Shown here: positions 46,160 through 55,329 of the stretch, piece by piece
Layout: every line of letters starts with the position of its first letter
Numbering within the stretch: the first letter of the stretch is position 1
IMG/VR virus record: IMGVR_UViG_3300025771_000012
Coordinates: 1-64,000 of that record
Origin: a virus
Direction: 5' to 3' (one strand)
DNA: 64,000 nt
Program-made: the position numbers and the translations under genes
Notes under the pieces: model-generated
Told to the model about the DNA's origin: nothing
The model's database searches: none
Seen by the model: only the letters and a program-made list of their open reading frames with translations

Positions 46160-49100
46160 TTATGAACCAAAGTTTACATAATTCCCGTTCCAAGAAGAAC
46201 CAACATTCTTAGTGAATGCGAATGTTCCTACAGCAAGCGTTCCTACAGTAGAACCACTACTTCTGACAGTAATGGAACCGGCACTAGAAGAAACCTCAGT
46301 TACTGTGAGTGTAACTGTATCGCCCTCTGTTGTAGTTACCGAAGAAGTAGCACCTACTAAAATATCAGAAGAGATACTAGTGACAGTCGCACCAGAAATT
46401 GTGGATGTACCGACATTAATTACTGCATCATCGGCAGTAACTAAATTACCTGAGCGTTCACCATCATCGAATGTATAGTCTACTCCTCCAAGAGTTTCAA
46501 TAGCACCGTTAACAGCACCTGTTGGGAAGTTATCTGAAATTCCTCTTACATCTCTTGGTGTATAGTCACTATATGATGGTCTGATTGGGCCACCTCTTGT
46601 TAAGATGAAGATTCTCATACCATTACCAAATGGTTTAGTAGACATCATACCCACATAAGTTCTATGTGTTGAGTTTTCTGTTGTGTCAAATGCATCAGTT
46701 GTTCCATCTGACTGTTTCACATTGTGCCAGAAATACTCTCTTCTGAAGTTAAGTGGATCAGTATTAGAAGATGTAGATGCAGTACCACCTTGTGGACTTA
46801 ATGTACTAGCATGTTGTCCGTCAAGGTCATATTTAGTTGCAGATGTCTTAATGATACCACCTTGAGTAGAACTATCCGCACCAGCGATACAGATCAAGTC
46901 TGCTTCTGCGTCACTATAGATAAATCTTTGTGATGCAAGTGGTGTTGGGAAGTTAAAGATAACAGTTTTATCCTGTGTAATCGATAACTGTTCAACAGGG
47001 TTAATACATGCAGGACTGTCAACCTGTGGTGTAACAGCAGAGACATGATAATCCCATGGTTTAAACACATCGTTTTCACGAACAATAAATCTGTAGATAC
47101 CTTTTGCAACTTTATGAATATCGTTCCAGATTGCAGGAATATCTCTGTCTTCTGGAAGTTTAATCAAGTAAGTTGATCTACCAGTATCTCTTTCTTCCAC
47201 ATCATTATAGTTTTCATATGAAATCTTAACAACTGTGGCAAACTCTAGAGGTTCGTTAAATTTAACTTTGTCCGTAGTTAATGAATATGCATACATTGGT
47301 TTTTGAACACCAAAGTATTCTGTAGAACCACCAGTCGTACCAAATTCAATATTACCAGAAGAATCGAATTGATAATTCTGTCCTTGAACCGCAGCATCTG
47401 CCTCTTGTCCATCAACAAACACTTTAAGTCTGTTAACCTCAAAGAGTGGGTTAGATGCAGTACCATATCTACCAAAGAAGTTGGTATACTCATTGTTAAA
47501 TCCAGCACCTTCCCATGCATATTCATAGATGAATTGGTCATTTTCTGGGAAGGAGTCGATTATAGAAAGAACTCTAAATCCAAATCCTGCAGTTTGTGCA
47601 GTTGCGGTTGTAAGTTCATCTCCAACCTTTACATCACCAGTAGAACCAGTTCCATCTAATACAATGAAGTCTTGTCCAATACCACCAGTCGCAGCCGTTT
47701 GGACAGCAGCACCAGCAGAATCAAGTGCAAGTTTGTGTCCAACTGCATTTCCACCAAATGAAGAACCAGTAACAGGAACTAATGTTAAGTCAGTAATACC
47801 ACCCAATGCACCAGCAAATTGTCCTTGAGTACCAAGAAGAGGATTCGAACCTGTCCCAGTTGTTGCACCAATATCTAAGTTGTCAACGAAAAGAATTCTG
47901 CGTCTTCTCTTTGCAACAAGATTCTTAGCAGCAACAGATGTTGGTGTAAAGATTGCAACCGTTGAACTGATTGGAAGTTCTCTTGCCTGTCCGTTTGCAT
48001 CAGTCGCAGGCGCAACTTCAGTTTTACTTACAAACTGGAAGTCAGTTTCATAATCCAAGAAGGTGTCAACACCATCAGAACTTCTGTGACGAACTCTGTA
48101 TGTACGCAAACCTAACTGAGCAGGGCCTTGCATTTGTGTTCTTGCAACGGAATAGTTTTTCAAACCTTTACCATCTTGGTCATTAATTAATGTCCAAGAA
48201 GATGGGGCCCCATTAGTGTCTATGACATCATATCTCGAGCCGGAACCAGTACCATTTTCAAAACCAGTAATATAGTCACCTACTGGTACAAATGAACTAC
48301 CATATGCAGAACCAAAGTTTAATGCAAATGCATCTCTATCAAAAGGCGGCACACTCAGATTACTTTGAATAACTGCAAGTTCTGCAGTACCCAATCCACG
48401 ATCAGTCGGGCCAGCCTGGAGGTTCGCAGCAGTAATCTCTGGGAATTTATAGTAGTCGTTAACAACTGTAAATCCAGTTGCGGAATCTGTTCCTAACGCA
48501 CCATGGTCGGCAAGTGGAACGTTTGCAGTAGAAGAAGTGTTCAGATATGAAAGTCCTCTACCGTATGCTTCTGGGATCAATGCAACAGGTCTTGAGTCAG
48601 TAGGAATTGTTACATTCACTGGAAGTCCCGGCTTCAGTTTTCTACCGTTTACATCAAAGATTTCCAATTCATCCAATGACTTAGATGTGACTGTTGTTGC
48701 ACCAGTAGTTGTATTCAACTCTTCACTAACCTCTGCAAAGAAACCGATATTAAAATCTGATGTTTCTTCTGGTCTAGAAGATGGAGAATACAAGCAGTGA
48801 ACTGGAGACTTACCATCTTCGAATTCAATTTTACCAGAAATGTTGTTAACATGTCTTTGAATAACAAACCATGCATAATCGTCATCTTGGTCAACGGAGG
48901 CCTGATCGAATACGAAAAGTCCAGTACCGTGGTCAGTACAAGTCAAACGGAATGCGATTGGATATGTTGGTTCTGTATCATCTGTAGTTTTACCTTGTCT
49001 GCGGAAGAATCCAGATTTCGCCTTGTTACTATCGTTTGAGAAGTTATAGTAAATTTCACTAAGTTCTCCAGGCTGTCTGTAAACTGCCTGTTTGATACCG

Positions 49101-50875
49101 TCACGACCTTGTCCTTTTGAAAGGTCTCCGTTATCTTTAATTTGCAATGCAGTAGCAACATTTACATAAAGATATTCATCTCTAGTGTCATAGAAGAAAC
49201 GCATTCTCCACTTCTGTGGTTTACGAGCATCTTTAACTGGCTGAGTCAATGAAACTGAAGTTGGAATCGCATCTGTAGCACTATTAATTTCTTTCTTGGA
49301 TGAAAGTAAGTCTGTACCTTTTTCCGATTCAACAACAAACATATCACCAATTCTTTTAATTGCAGCCATTACATTTCTGTGATTTTGTTGTCCATCATTT
49401 CCAATTGGAATTGGTGTGTTACTATCTGTATCCACAAATGGATAAATTATGTTGTAGGGTTGTGCTTCAAAATCAGATACAGGAATTGCGAGTCTCCATT
49501 TTCCTGTTGCATATGATTTATCTCCTGCAACCATACCAGTAATTGGTTCACCGTCTGTTGCATCTTCATATGAAAATGGATTACTTTCTTCATTATTCGT
49601 ACTTGTCATTTCAAGAGTTGCGACATATGGATTTAATGTATGTCCATCACCTGTAACTCTAAGAATTGCAACACCCGAACCATTTACTTCGACAATTCTT
49701 TTTCCATCGTCTGCAGCGGTAAAACCACTTTCGTCAGTAACACCGAACCGTACACCAGCATCGTCATAAAGTTCTACAGATGCGCCATCTACTGCACCGC
49801 CCTTAATTACAATGGACGCTGATCTTTGTGGAACACTAGAAAACGCAGAACTATAGTAGTTACCATATGGGTGTAAACATAAATCTTTTGCAAGAGTTCT
49901 TAAGAAGCCATCACTTGCAGAAGGATCTTTGTCAGTATCAATAAAGTACTCTAAAAGAACTGTATCACCAACTTGGAAAGATTCACTTCTCCAAGTTACT
50001 GTTCCGTAATCGAATGCAAGTTGGGTTGATGTTGTTACTGCTTCTACAGTGATTACCAAATCACTTCCACCATCATTTCCAAGTTCGCTGTTTGGAATAG
50101 TGATTGTGTCAGCAATTACATAAGTTTCACCGAACTCCAATGGAACGACTTTTGTTACTGTGCCACCAGCATCAACATATACTTGGAATTTTGCACCACT
50201 ACCAGCAACAGAATCTGTAGTTGTTGTTGCAACATAATAGACGCCTGGCCTATGTCCTGTTTGTCCACTAGTGATGTTTACGGAAGTAAGTGCGCCAATA
50301 CCTTCAAAGAACGAAACATAAAACTGTCCTTCATCTGGACTTTCATCAATTTTTGCACTTAAAGTTTGTGCAGCAGCTGCATCGTAATTGTTACCAGAAG
50401 AAACAATATCAACCGAAACAATTCTACCAGAATTATCAGAAGTTGCAGTTACAACTGCAGGAGTTAATGTTCCACTTGTTGGTTCACCACCTCTAATATT
50501 TACATTAAAAGTTGTATTTGGTGCATAACCAAAACCACCATCAAGAACATTGATAGATTGAATTGCACCGTTTGCATCTAATTGAATTGAACCAAGAACA
50601 GAAGGAAGATTTCCGTTTCTATATGTTTGTTTTAATGGGCGTGTAACAGTTGTAACAGTACCACCAACAAATACTCTTCTCTGTGAAGAGAGTGCATATG
50701 GTGCGATTCTGTCAAATTCGTGTTGGGCCGGTTTTGAAAGCCTTGTATATGTCTGATTGAAACTATTCAAAAATTCGAACTTCTGTGCGTATTTCTGCTG
50801 TTGCATAGATACCATTTCGTTTCTTTGAATAGAAAATCCACCAGAAAGGAACTCTGTCGATAATGCAGTAGTCAT
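46160..50875 (-). CDS. Large virion protein, member 3 of a paralogous family
   Basis: This 1571-aa protein begins MTTALSTEFLSGGFSIQRNE. It has the shared block RKPQKWRMRFFYDTRDEYLY, then GQGRDGIKQAVYRQPGEL, and near residue 660 DQDDDYAWFVIQRHV with PVHCLYSP. The second shared block begins near residue 1258 with YRFIVRENDVFKPWDYHVSA, then SPACINPVEQLSIT, QRFIYSDAEADLI and PFGNGMRIFILTRGG. About 600 residues lie between the blocks, against about 100 in two other family members, so an extra domain set seems inserted there. A further 130-residue Ser/Thr-rich extension ends the protein (SSWNGNYVNFGS). It is followed by a strong terminator. Function inferred: tail or baseplate structural protein. 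Confidence 0.62.
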   Translation of the reverse strand: MTTALSTEFLSGGFSIQRNEMVSMQQQKYAQKFEFLNSFNQTYTRLSKPAQHEFDRIAPYALSSQRRVFVGGTVTTVTRPLKQTYRNGNLPSVLGSIQLDANGAIQSINVLDGGFGYAPNTTFNVNIRGGEPTSGTLTPAVVTATSDNSGRIVSVDIVSSGNNYDAAAAQTLSAKIDESPDEGQFYVSFFEGIGALTSVNITSGQTGHRPGVYYVATTTTDSVAGSGAKFQVYVDAGGTVTKVVPLEFGETYVIADTITIPNSELGNDGGSDLVITVEAVTTSTQLAFDYGTVTWRSESFQVGDTVLLEYFIDTDKDPSASDGFLRTLAKDLCLHPYGNYYSSAFSSVPQRSASIVIKGGAVDGASVELYDDAGVRFGVTDESGFTAADDGKRIVEVNGSGVAILRVTGDGHTLNPYVATLEMTSTNNEESNPFSYEDATDGEPITGMVAGDKSYATGKWRLAIPVSDFEAQPYNIIYPFVDTDSNTPIPIGNDGQQNHRNVMAAIKRIGDMFVVESEKGTDLLSSKKEINSATDAIPTSVSLTQPVKDARKPQKWRMRFFYDTRDEYLYVNVATALQIKDNGDLSKGQGRDGIKQAVYRQPGELSEIYYNFSNDSNKAKSGFFRRQGKTTDDTEPTYPIAFRLTCTDHGTGLFVFDQASVDQDDDYAWFVIQRHVNNISGKIEFEDGKSPVHCLYSPSSRPEETSDFNIGFFAEVSEELNTTTGATTVTSKSLDELEIFDVNGRKLKPGLPVNVTIPTDSRPVALIPEAYGRGLSYLNTSSTANVPLADHGALGTDSATGFTVVNDYYKFPEITAANLQAGPTDRGLGTAELAVIQSNLSVPPFDRDAFALNFGSAYGSSFVPVGDYITGFENGTGSGSRYDVIDTNGAPSSWTLINDQDGKGLKNYSVARTQMQGPAQLGLRTYRVRHRSSDGVDTFLDYETDFQFVSKTEVAPATDANGQARELPISSTVAIFTPTSVAAKNLVAKRRRRILFVDNLDIGATTGTGSNPLLGTQGQFAGALGGITDLTLVPVTGSSFGGNAVGHKLALDSAGAAVQTAATGGIGQDFIVLDGTGSTGDVKVGDELTTATAQTAGFGFRVLSIIDSFPENDQFIYEYAWEGAGFNNEYTNFFGRYGTASNPLFEVNRLKVFVDGQEADAAVQGQNYQFDSSGNIEFGTTGGSTEYFGVQKPMYAYSLTTDKVKFNEPLEFATVVKISYENYNDVEERDTGRSTYLIKLPEDRDIPAIWNDIHKVAKGIYRFIVRENDVFKPWDYHVSAVTPQVDSPACINPVEQLSITQDKTVIFNFPTPLASQRFIYSDAEADLICIAGADSSTQGGIIKTSATKYDLDGQHASTLSPQGGTASTSSNTDPLNFRREYFWHNVKQSDGTTDAFDTTENSTHRTYVGMMSTKPFGNGMRIFILTRGGPIRPSYSDYTPRDVRGISDNFPTGAVNGAIETLGGVDYTFDDGERSGNLVTADDAVINVGTSTISGATVTSISSDILVGATSSVTTTEGDTVTLTVTEVSSSAGSITVRSSGSTVGTLAVGTFAFTKNVGSSWNGNYVNFGS

Positions 50876-50906
50876 CTAATAATTCTCCTTTGAATGTTTT
50901 TTCTTA

Positions 50907-50914
50907 TATTTATA
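50907..50914 (-). promoter_or_regulatory. T4-type late promoter (proximal of a pair)
   Basis: An exact TATAAATA on the minus strand lies 32 bp before the 1571-aa gene. Confidence 0.76.
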
Positions 50915-50932
50915 ACTTTAAAGTGTTTCAAG

Positions 50933-50940
50933 TATTTATA
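50933..50940 (-). promoter_or_regulatory. T4-type late promoter (distal of a pair)
   Basis: A second exact TATAAATA lies 26 bp further upstream in the same gap. Two octamers before one gene suggest higher late expression. Confidence 0.7.
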
Positions 50941-50969
50941 CCCAGTTTATGTAATTATTTTATTTTATT

Positions 50970-53900
50970 TTAACTTCCTAGTGTCGACCCAGGCGCAGTA
51001 CCAGGCGTTACATCACTGTATCTAATACTAGAACCAGTAACTTGCATAAACACTCTCATACCATTTCCATTTGGTAATGTTGCAGACATACCTTCATACT
51101 TTCTGGCATTTTTTCTCCAAATATACTTAACCCCATCAGGGCCTTCATGTCCTGCATATCTTGTAACTTCAGCAGGAGAAGTTGAAGAAATTGAGGCAGG
51201 AACAAAAGAACCACCTCTAAACTCTTCATTTACTCCATCCGAATCATCATATTTGTTTATTTCTACATGACCCGATTGTGTCGAGAAATCTGCAGAAGAA
51301 ATACAAATAATATCAAGTTCACTTTGTGGATAATAGAATCTTTGAGTTGTTATCTGAGTTGGGAACGAGAAAACAAAATTTCTATCTTGTGTAATAGAAA
51401 GTTGTTCCATCGGATTGATAACAGCATGAGAATCGATTTCGTGCATTGTTGCAGAAACATGGAAATCCCATGGTTTTAATACATCTTGTTCTCTAACAAC
51501 AAATCTATTGATTGTTTTCACTTCATTCATATTTCTTTCTGGGAAATCTCTATCCTCTGGAACAGTAATAATATATGCACCCTGAGCAGGATTTGAAGTA
51601 ACATAGTTAATAATAGATATTGTCAATTCTGCGCCCGCTCTTGGAGAAACCTTAAAATAGAGCGTCTGATTGAAGAAATCATACATGTATTCATTTTTCA
51701 AAGAACTTTGGTCAGTCCACACTGGGTCTCCAGGCATTTTGTTCAAAAGATTTTCTCTTACAGATGACTGAACCGCATGATTGGCTGCCACTAATGCATA
51801 AGTTGGTTGGTTCGCAGAACTTGCGCCGGCGTGTGCGTAAAAGAAATTTCTTCCAGTAGATGGGTTTGTGTCACCAACTGTCAATGTTTTGGTTGCGACA
51901 TCAACATTGTCCCATCTAATAGTAGTTCCATCTATAGAAGGAACTCTAAAATCTGAACCAATTGTTGTAACCCCAGCGGCGTCTAAAGACTCCACAAATC
52001 TCTGTACTGTATTAGGATCACCATGACTAACCCATTCGTCATAAGATAAAATATATGCACTCTTATCTCTAATAATTTCTACATCGTCCAATGCAATAAC
52101 CATAGACTCAAAAATTTTGTCCATGTTTGCAACTGGAGCACTGTATAGAATATCTAGTAATGCAGAATCTGCAGATTTATAATCAACAAGTCCAACAGAA
52201 GTATCAGATGTGGGTACTCCATCACCAGAACGTGATGCGTACTTAAATGTTGACATTCTTTCTAAAAGGTTTTGTGGGAATGCAACATTTTCCGACAAAC
52301 TCACTCCTGCATTAGAACCCATGACATATTGCGCCGGTACTGCAGTCGAAGAAGTGAGGATCTCTCCAGAACGATCATAATGTTCCAGTCCATCAATTGT
52401 AGTTGTTGTTGTTGGATCTGTCGCAGGCGGAACTGCAGGAGTTACTGTAAATGTTTTAATCTGTTCAACCGCCGATGGCGATGGTGATGCACCAGTTGTA
52501 AATGCAACATCCTTCCTTCTTGGAAGAGAGTTAAAACCTTGAATTTGAAGGTCAAAAACAGCATGTTGAAATTCTTCTTGGAATGTATTTCCTGTAGGCC
52601 CATCTAGTGGAATTGCAACGAAGTCACCAGTAGTTTCAGCAGTGAAATCAATCGATACATCACCCGATCCAGAAGTTCCTTCTTTTAGTACCAATGGTGA
52701 TGGTGGTGCATCAGGGTCAGCGCCTTCGGCAGCTGGTGGGCGTGCGAAGGTTAGTCCAACATGTCCAGCGATAATTAATCTACCAGTTTCTTTATTAAAC
52801 GCAACGATTCTACCACCTTTTCGTGTAATATTTCCTTCTGCATCTGTAATTTCTTGTGCGATAAACTTCCCTGGCGTCAAGACTTCTACATTTCTAACTC
52901 CACTAGAAGCAAATGCAGTAGAAACTGTTATGTCTCTATCAATTTGCAACCTATGAGCAGTTAATGACCAAAGATTCTGATTTTCTGCATATCCTGTTCC
53001 AGTAAATCCTCTCGTAAGGTCACTTCTAATATCGTTATAGTATAATTGTCCTAATGTGTTTGTGGTGGTTCCGCCTGTTGCATATCCAATTGGATTAAAG
53101 TCGATTGCATTAACAATTCCATTAAATAACGCAAGATCTCTGTTAACAAAGATAGTCGGCGCTTCTGATCTGAAAACTTGTCCAAGTGAGTTTTGGATTG
53201 GGCCAGGTTTACTTAAATCATCCAAATCTTGAGATGCAAAATATGGAGTTAGACTTGCAACATCTACAGGACGTTTGCATGGCGAATATACACAGTGTAC
53301 TGGAGACTTTTCAGCAAACTCTGGTTGTCCAGTTGTTTGGTCAACATGTCTTTGTACTACTAACCATGCGTAATCATCGTCTTGATCCACTGATGCATGG
53401 TCAAATAAGAAAAGTCCCAAACCATGATTTGTAACTGTAAGTCTATAAGACATTGGATATGAGGTTGAAAGCGAATCTTCTATTTGAGTTTTTCTAAACC
53501 ACTGTGATTTGGCTTTACTCATTTGTAAGATTGCACCTCTACCAATCATTGGTGAACTATACACATCACACAACTCGCCGGGCTCTCTGTAAACAGGATT
53601 CTTAATCCCGTCACGGCCTTGTGGTTGTGAAATAGTAAAATCATCTTTCAGCTGATAAGAAGTTGCAACATTTACTTTTAAATATCTTTCATCATCGTTC
53701 CACTCAAATCTCATTCTCCACTTCTGTGGTTTTCTTACGGCAGAAGGAGAAAGACTTGATGCAAAACTCAAGTTAGTGTCTGATAATAAATCGACACCTT
53801 TGTTGGACTCAACTAAGAATCCATTTGTAATTCTTCTCAATGCATCTTTAACATCTTCTTTATCGTTACTAACTGGAGTAGGATAAATCAAATCGAATGG

Positions 53901-55253
53901 TCTTTGGAAGTTATCATTTTCTTGGAATGTAAGCATCCAAGATGTGCCTTCCTCTGTGGTTGCCAACTCGTCTTTCTGTCCAGATGCAGTAATCGCAGCT
54001 GCAATATTTGGAGTATCAGTTGTTTGGTCGTAGAAAAATGCAACGAAACCATTTACTGCAGTACCTGTTGGTTGTCCATCTGATGTTGTTGCCTTTGAGT
54101 ACGCCCAGTAATCAGTATCAACTGCATTGTTTTTTGGCCATGAATAATCATTTGCACCACCAGAAAGTGTCTCTTGCTGGGGGCCCAGTCCGCCAGGCCC
54201 CACTAATGCACCATACGGAACATCAATTGTCTTACCCCAATGGTAAGATATAGTAAACACGCATTGACTTAGGTCTGAGACCCAAGGCATTACCTCTGTT
54301 CTTTTAAATTTAAATAGAGTTGACCTTGAAACATTATTAGAAGTCGCAATCCAATCTTCAGACGGTAAAACTCTTCCATTCAAAGAAACTCTAAATTCAC
54401 CAGAACCAAGATCAGAAATTGTAAGTGGGAAATCTCCGATGATACTTGGCCATGTATTTGAATCAGAAGGGTCAATACTTGCAAACGGTGTTGCACCACC
54501 CGAACCTAAGTTTAATTCTGTAACTACTTTATGTTCTCTCACAACTTTCCAAAGTTTACCAGCAACTAATTGATCTGCTGGCGTACCATCTTCGGAATAA
54601 TCTCTGTTATACTGAACTGGTAATACCTGTTGATACGCAGTAAGATTTCCAGTTCCTGTGTCAATTTCATTAAGGATTTCACTTGTGGTAAAATCGCTGG
54701 TAATTTCATTGCCAGGAGTACCATCTGCATCAGTATCAAAAGTTACATCTCTACTTAAATTTAAATTAAAGATTTCTGGGAATTCAAATGGATGAACTGT
54801 TAAATCGTGTGCCAGTTGGAATAAAAGTCCACCATCACTTCCTGTGAAATGTGTAACATGTTCGATATACTTGATTTCAATTATTTCACCAGAAATAGGT
54901 CTAACCTCTTCTGCAAAAACAATTCCACCAAACTCTCCCAACGCCGAATCGTATCTAATCGAACCTTGTCCTGCAGAAGTACTACCCTCTACATAAACTC
55001 TATCTTTATATAATTCTGCATCAGTTGCAGTTACCCCAGACACCATAGAGTTATTACCTAAACCTCTGTTAAGGTAAAAACGTGTTTCTCCAATTCTAAT
55101 ATCCCATTCCCAATCCTTATCAGAAACATCAGGTCTTGATCTTAAAAAATAAATATTAGACCCACTCAGTGCATTGTGTGTTTCAACTTGACTGCGGTGA
55201 GGGACATCGATAATGTCATTTCTTTGTATGCTATATCCACTGGCAATAGACAT
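50970..55253 (-). CDS. Large virion protein, member 2 of a paralogous family
   Basis: This 1427-aa protein begins MSIASGYSIQRNDIIDVPHR. The first shared block is RKPQKWRMRFEWNDDERYLK, GRDGIKNPVYREPGEL and, near residue 620, DQDDDYAWLVVQRHVD with PVHCVYSP. The second, near residue 1246, is INRFVVREQDVLKPWDFHVS, SHAVINPMEQLSIT, QRFYYPQSELDIICI and PNGNGMRVFMQVTG. About 625 residues separate the blocks, as in the 1571-aa protein, and that insert is only weakly alike between the two. No membrane segment or catalytic motif is visible. It lies 76 bp downstream of the 682-aa gene, with its own late promoter. Confidence 0.62.
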   Translation of the reverse strand: MSIASGYSIQRNDIIDVPHRSQVETHNALSGSNIYFLRSRPDVSDKDWEWDIRIGETRFYLNRGLGNNSMVSGVTATDAELYKDRVYVEGSTSAGQGSIRYDSALGEFGGIVFAEEVRPISGEIIEIKYIEHVTHFTGSDGGLLFQLAHDLTVHPFEFPEIFNLNLSRDVTFDTDADGTPGNEITSDFTTSEILNEIDTGTGNLTAYQQVLPVQYNRDYSEDGTPADQLVAGKLWKVVREHKVVTELNLGSGGATPFASIDPSDSNTWPSIIGDFPLTISDLGSGEFRVSLNGRVLPSEDWIATSNNVSRSTLFKFKRTEVMPWVSDLSQCVFTISYHWGKTIDVPYGALVGPGGLGPQQETLSGGANDYSWPKNNAVDTDYWAYSKATTSDGQPTGTAVNGFVAFFYDQTTDTPNIAAAITASGQKDELATTEEGTSWMLTFQENDNFQRPFDLIYPTPVSNDKEDVKDALRRITNGFLVESNKGVDLLSDTNLSFASSLSPSAVRKPQKWRMRFEWNDDERYLKVNVATSYQLKDDFTISQPQGRDGIKNPVYREPGELCDVYSSPMIGRGAILQMSKAKSQWFRKTQIEDSLSTSYPMSYRLTVTNHGLGLFLFDHASVDQDDDYAWLVVQRHVDQTTGQPEFAEKSPVHCVYSPCKRPVDVASLTPYFASQDLDDLSKPGPIQNSLGQVFRSEAPTIFVNRDLALFNGIVNAIDFNPIGYATGGTTTNTLGQLYYNDIRSDLTRGFTGTGYAENQNLWSLTAHRLQIDRDITVSTAFASSGVRNVEVLTPGKFIAQEITDAEGNITRKGGRIVAFNKETGRLIIAGHVGLTFARPPAAEGADPDAPPSPLVLKEGTSGSGDVSIDFTAETTGDFVAIPLDGPTGNTFQEEFQHAVFDLQIQGFNSLPRRKDVAFTTGASPSPSAVEQIKTFTVTPAVPPATDPTTTTTIDGLEHYDRSGEILTSSTAVPAQYVMGSNAGVSLSENVAFPQNLLERMSTFKYASRSGDGVPTSDTSVGLVDYKSADSALLDILYSAPVANMDKIFESMVIALDDVEIIRDKSAYILSYDEWVSHGDPNTVQRFVESLDAAGVTTIGSDFRVPSIDGTTIRWDNVDVATKTLTVGDTNPSTGRNFFYAHAGASSANQPTYALVAANHAVQSSVRENLLNKMPGDPVWTDQSSLKNEYMYDFFNQTLYFKVSPRAGAELTISIINYVTSNPAQGAYIITVPEDRDFPERNMNEVKTINRFVVREQDVLKPWDFHVSATMHEIDSHAVINPMEQLSITQDRNFVFSFPTQITTQRFYYPQSELDIICISSADFSTQSGHVEINKYDDSDGVNEEFRGGSFVPASISSTSPAEVTRYAGHEGPDGVKYIWRKNARKYEGMSATLPNGNGMRVFMQVTGSSIRYSDVTPGTAPGSTLGS

Positions 55254-55279
55254 TCATATCTCCTTTGTATTTTTCTTTA

Positions 55280-55287
55280 TATTTATA
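55280..55287 (-). promoter_or_regulatory. T4-type late promoter
   Basis: An exact TATAAATA on the minus strand lies 27 bp before the 1427-aa gene. Confidence 0.76.
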
Positions 55288-55329
55288 AAAATTTTTTTGT
55301 TGTTTTACTAAATTCTCAAACTATATTCA

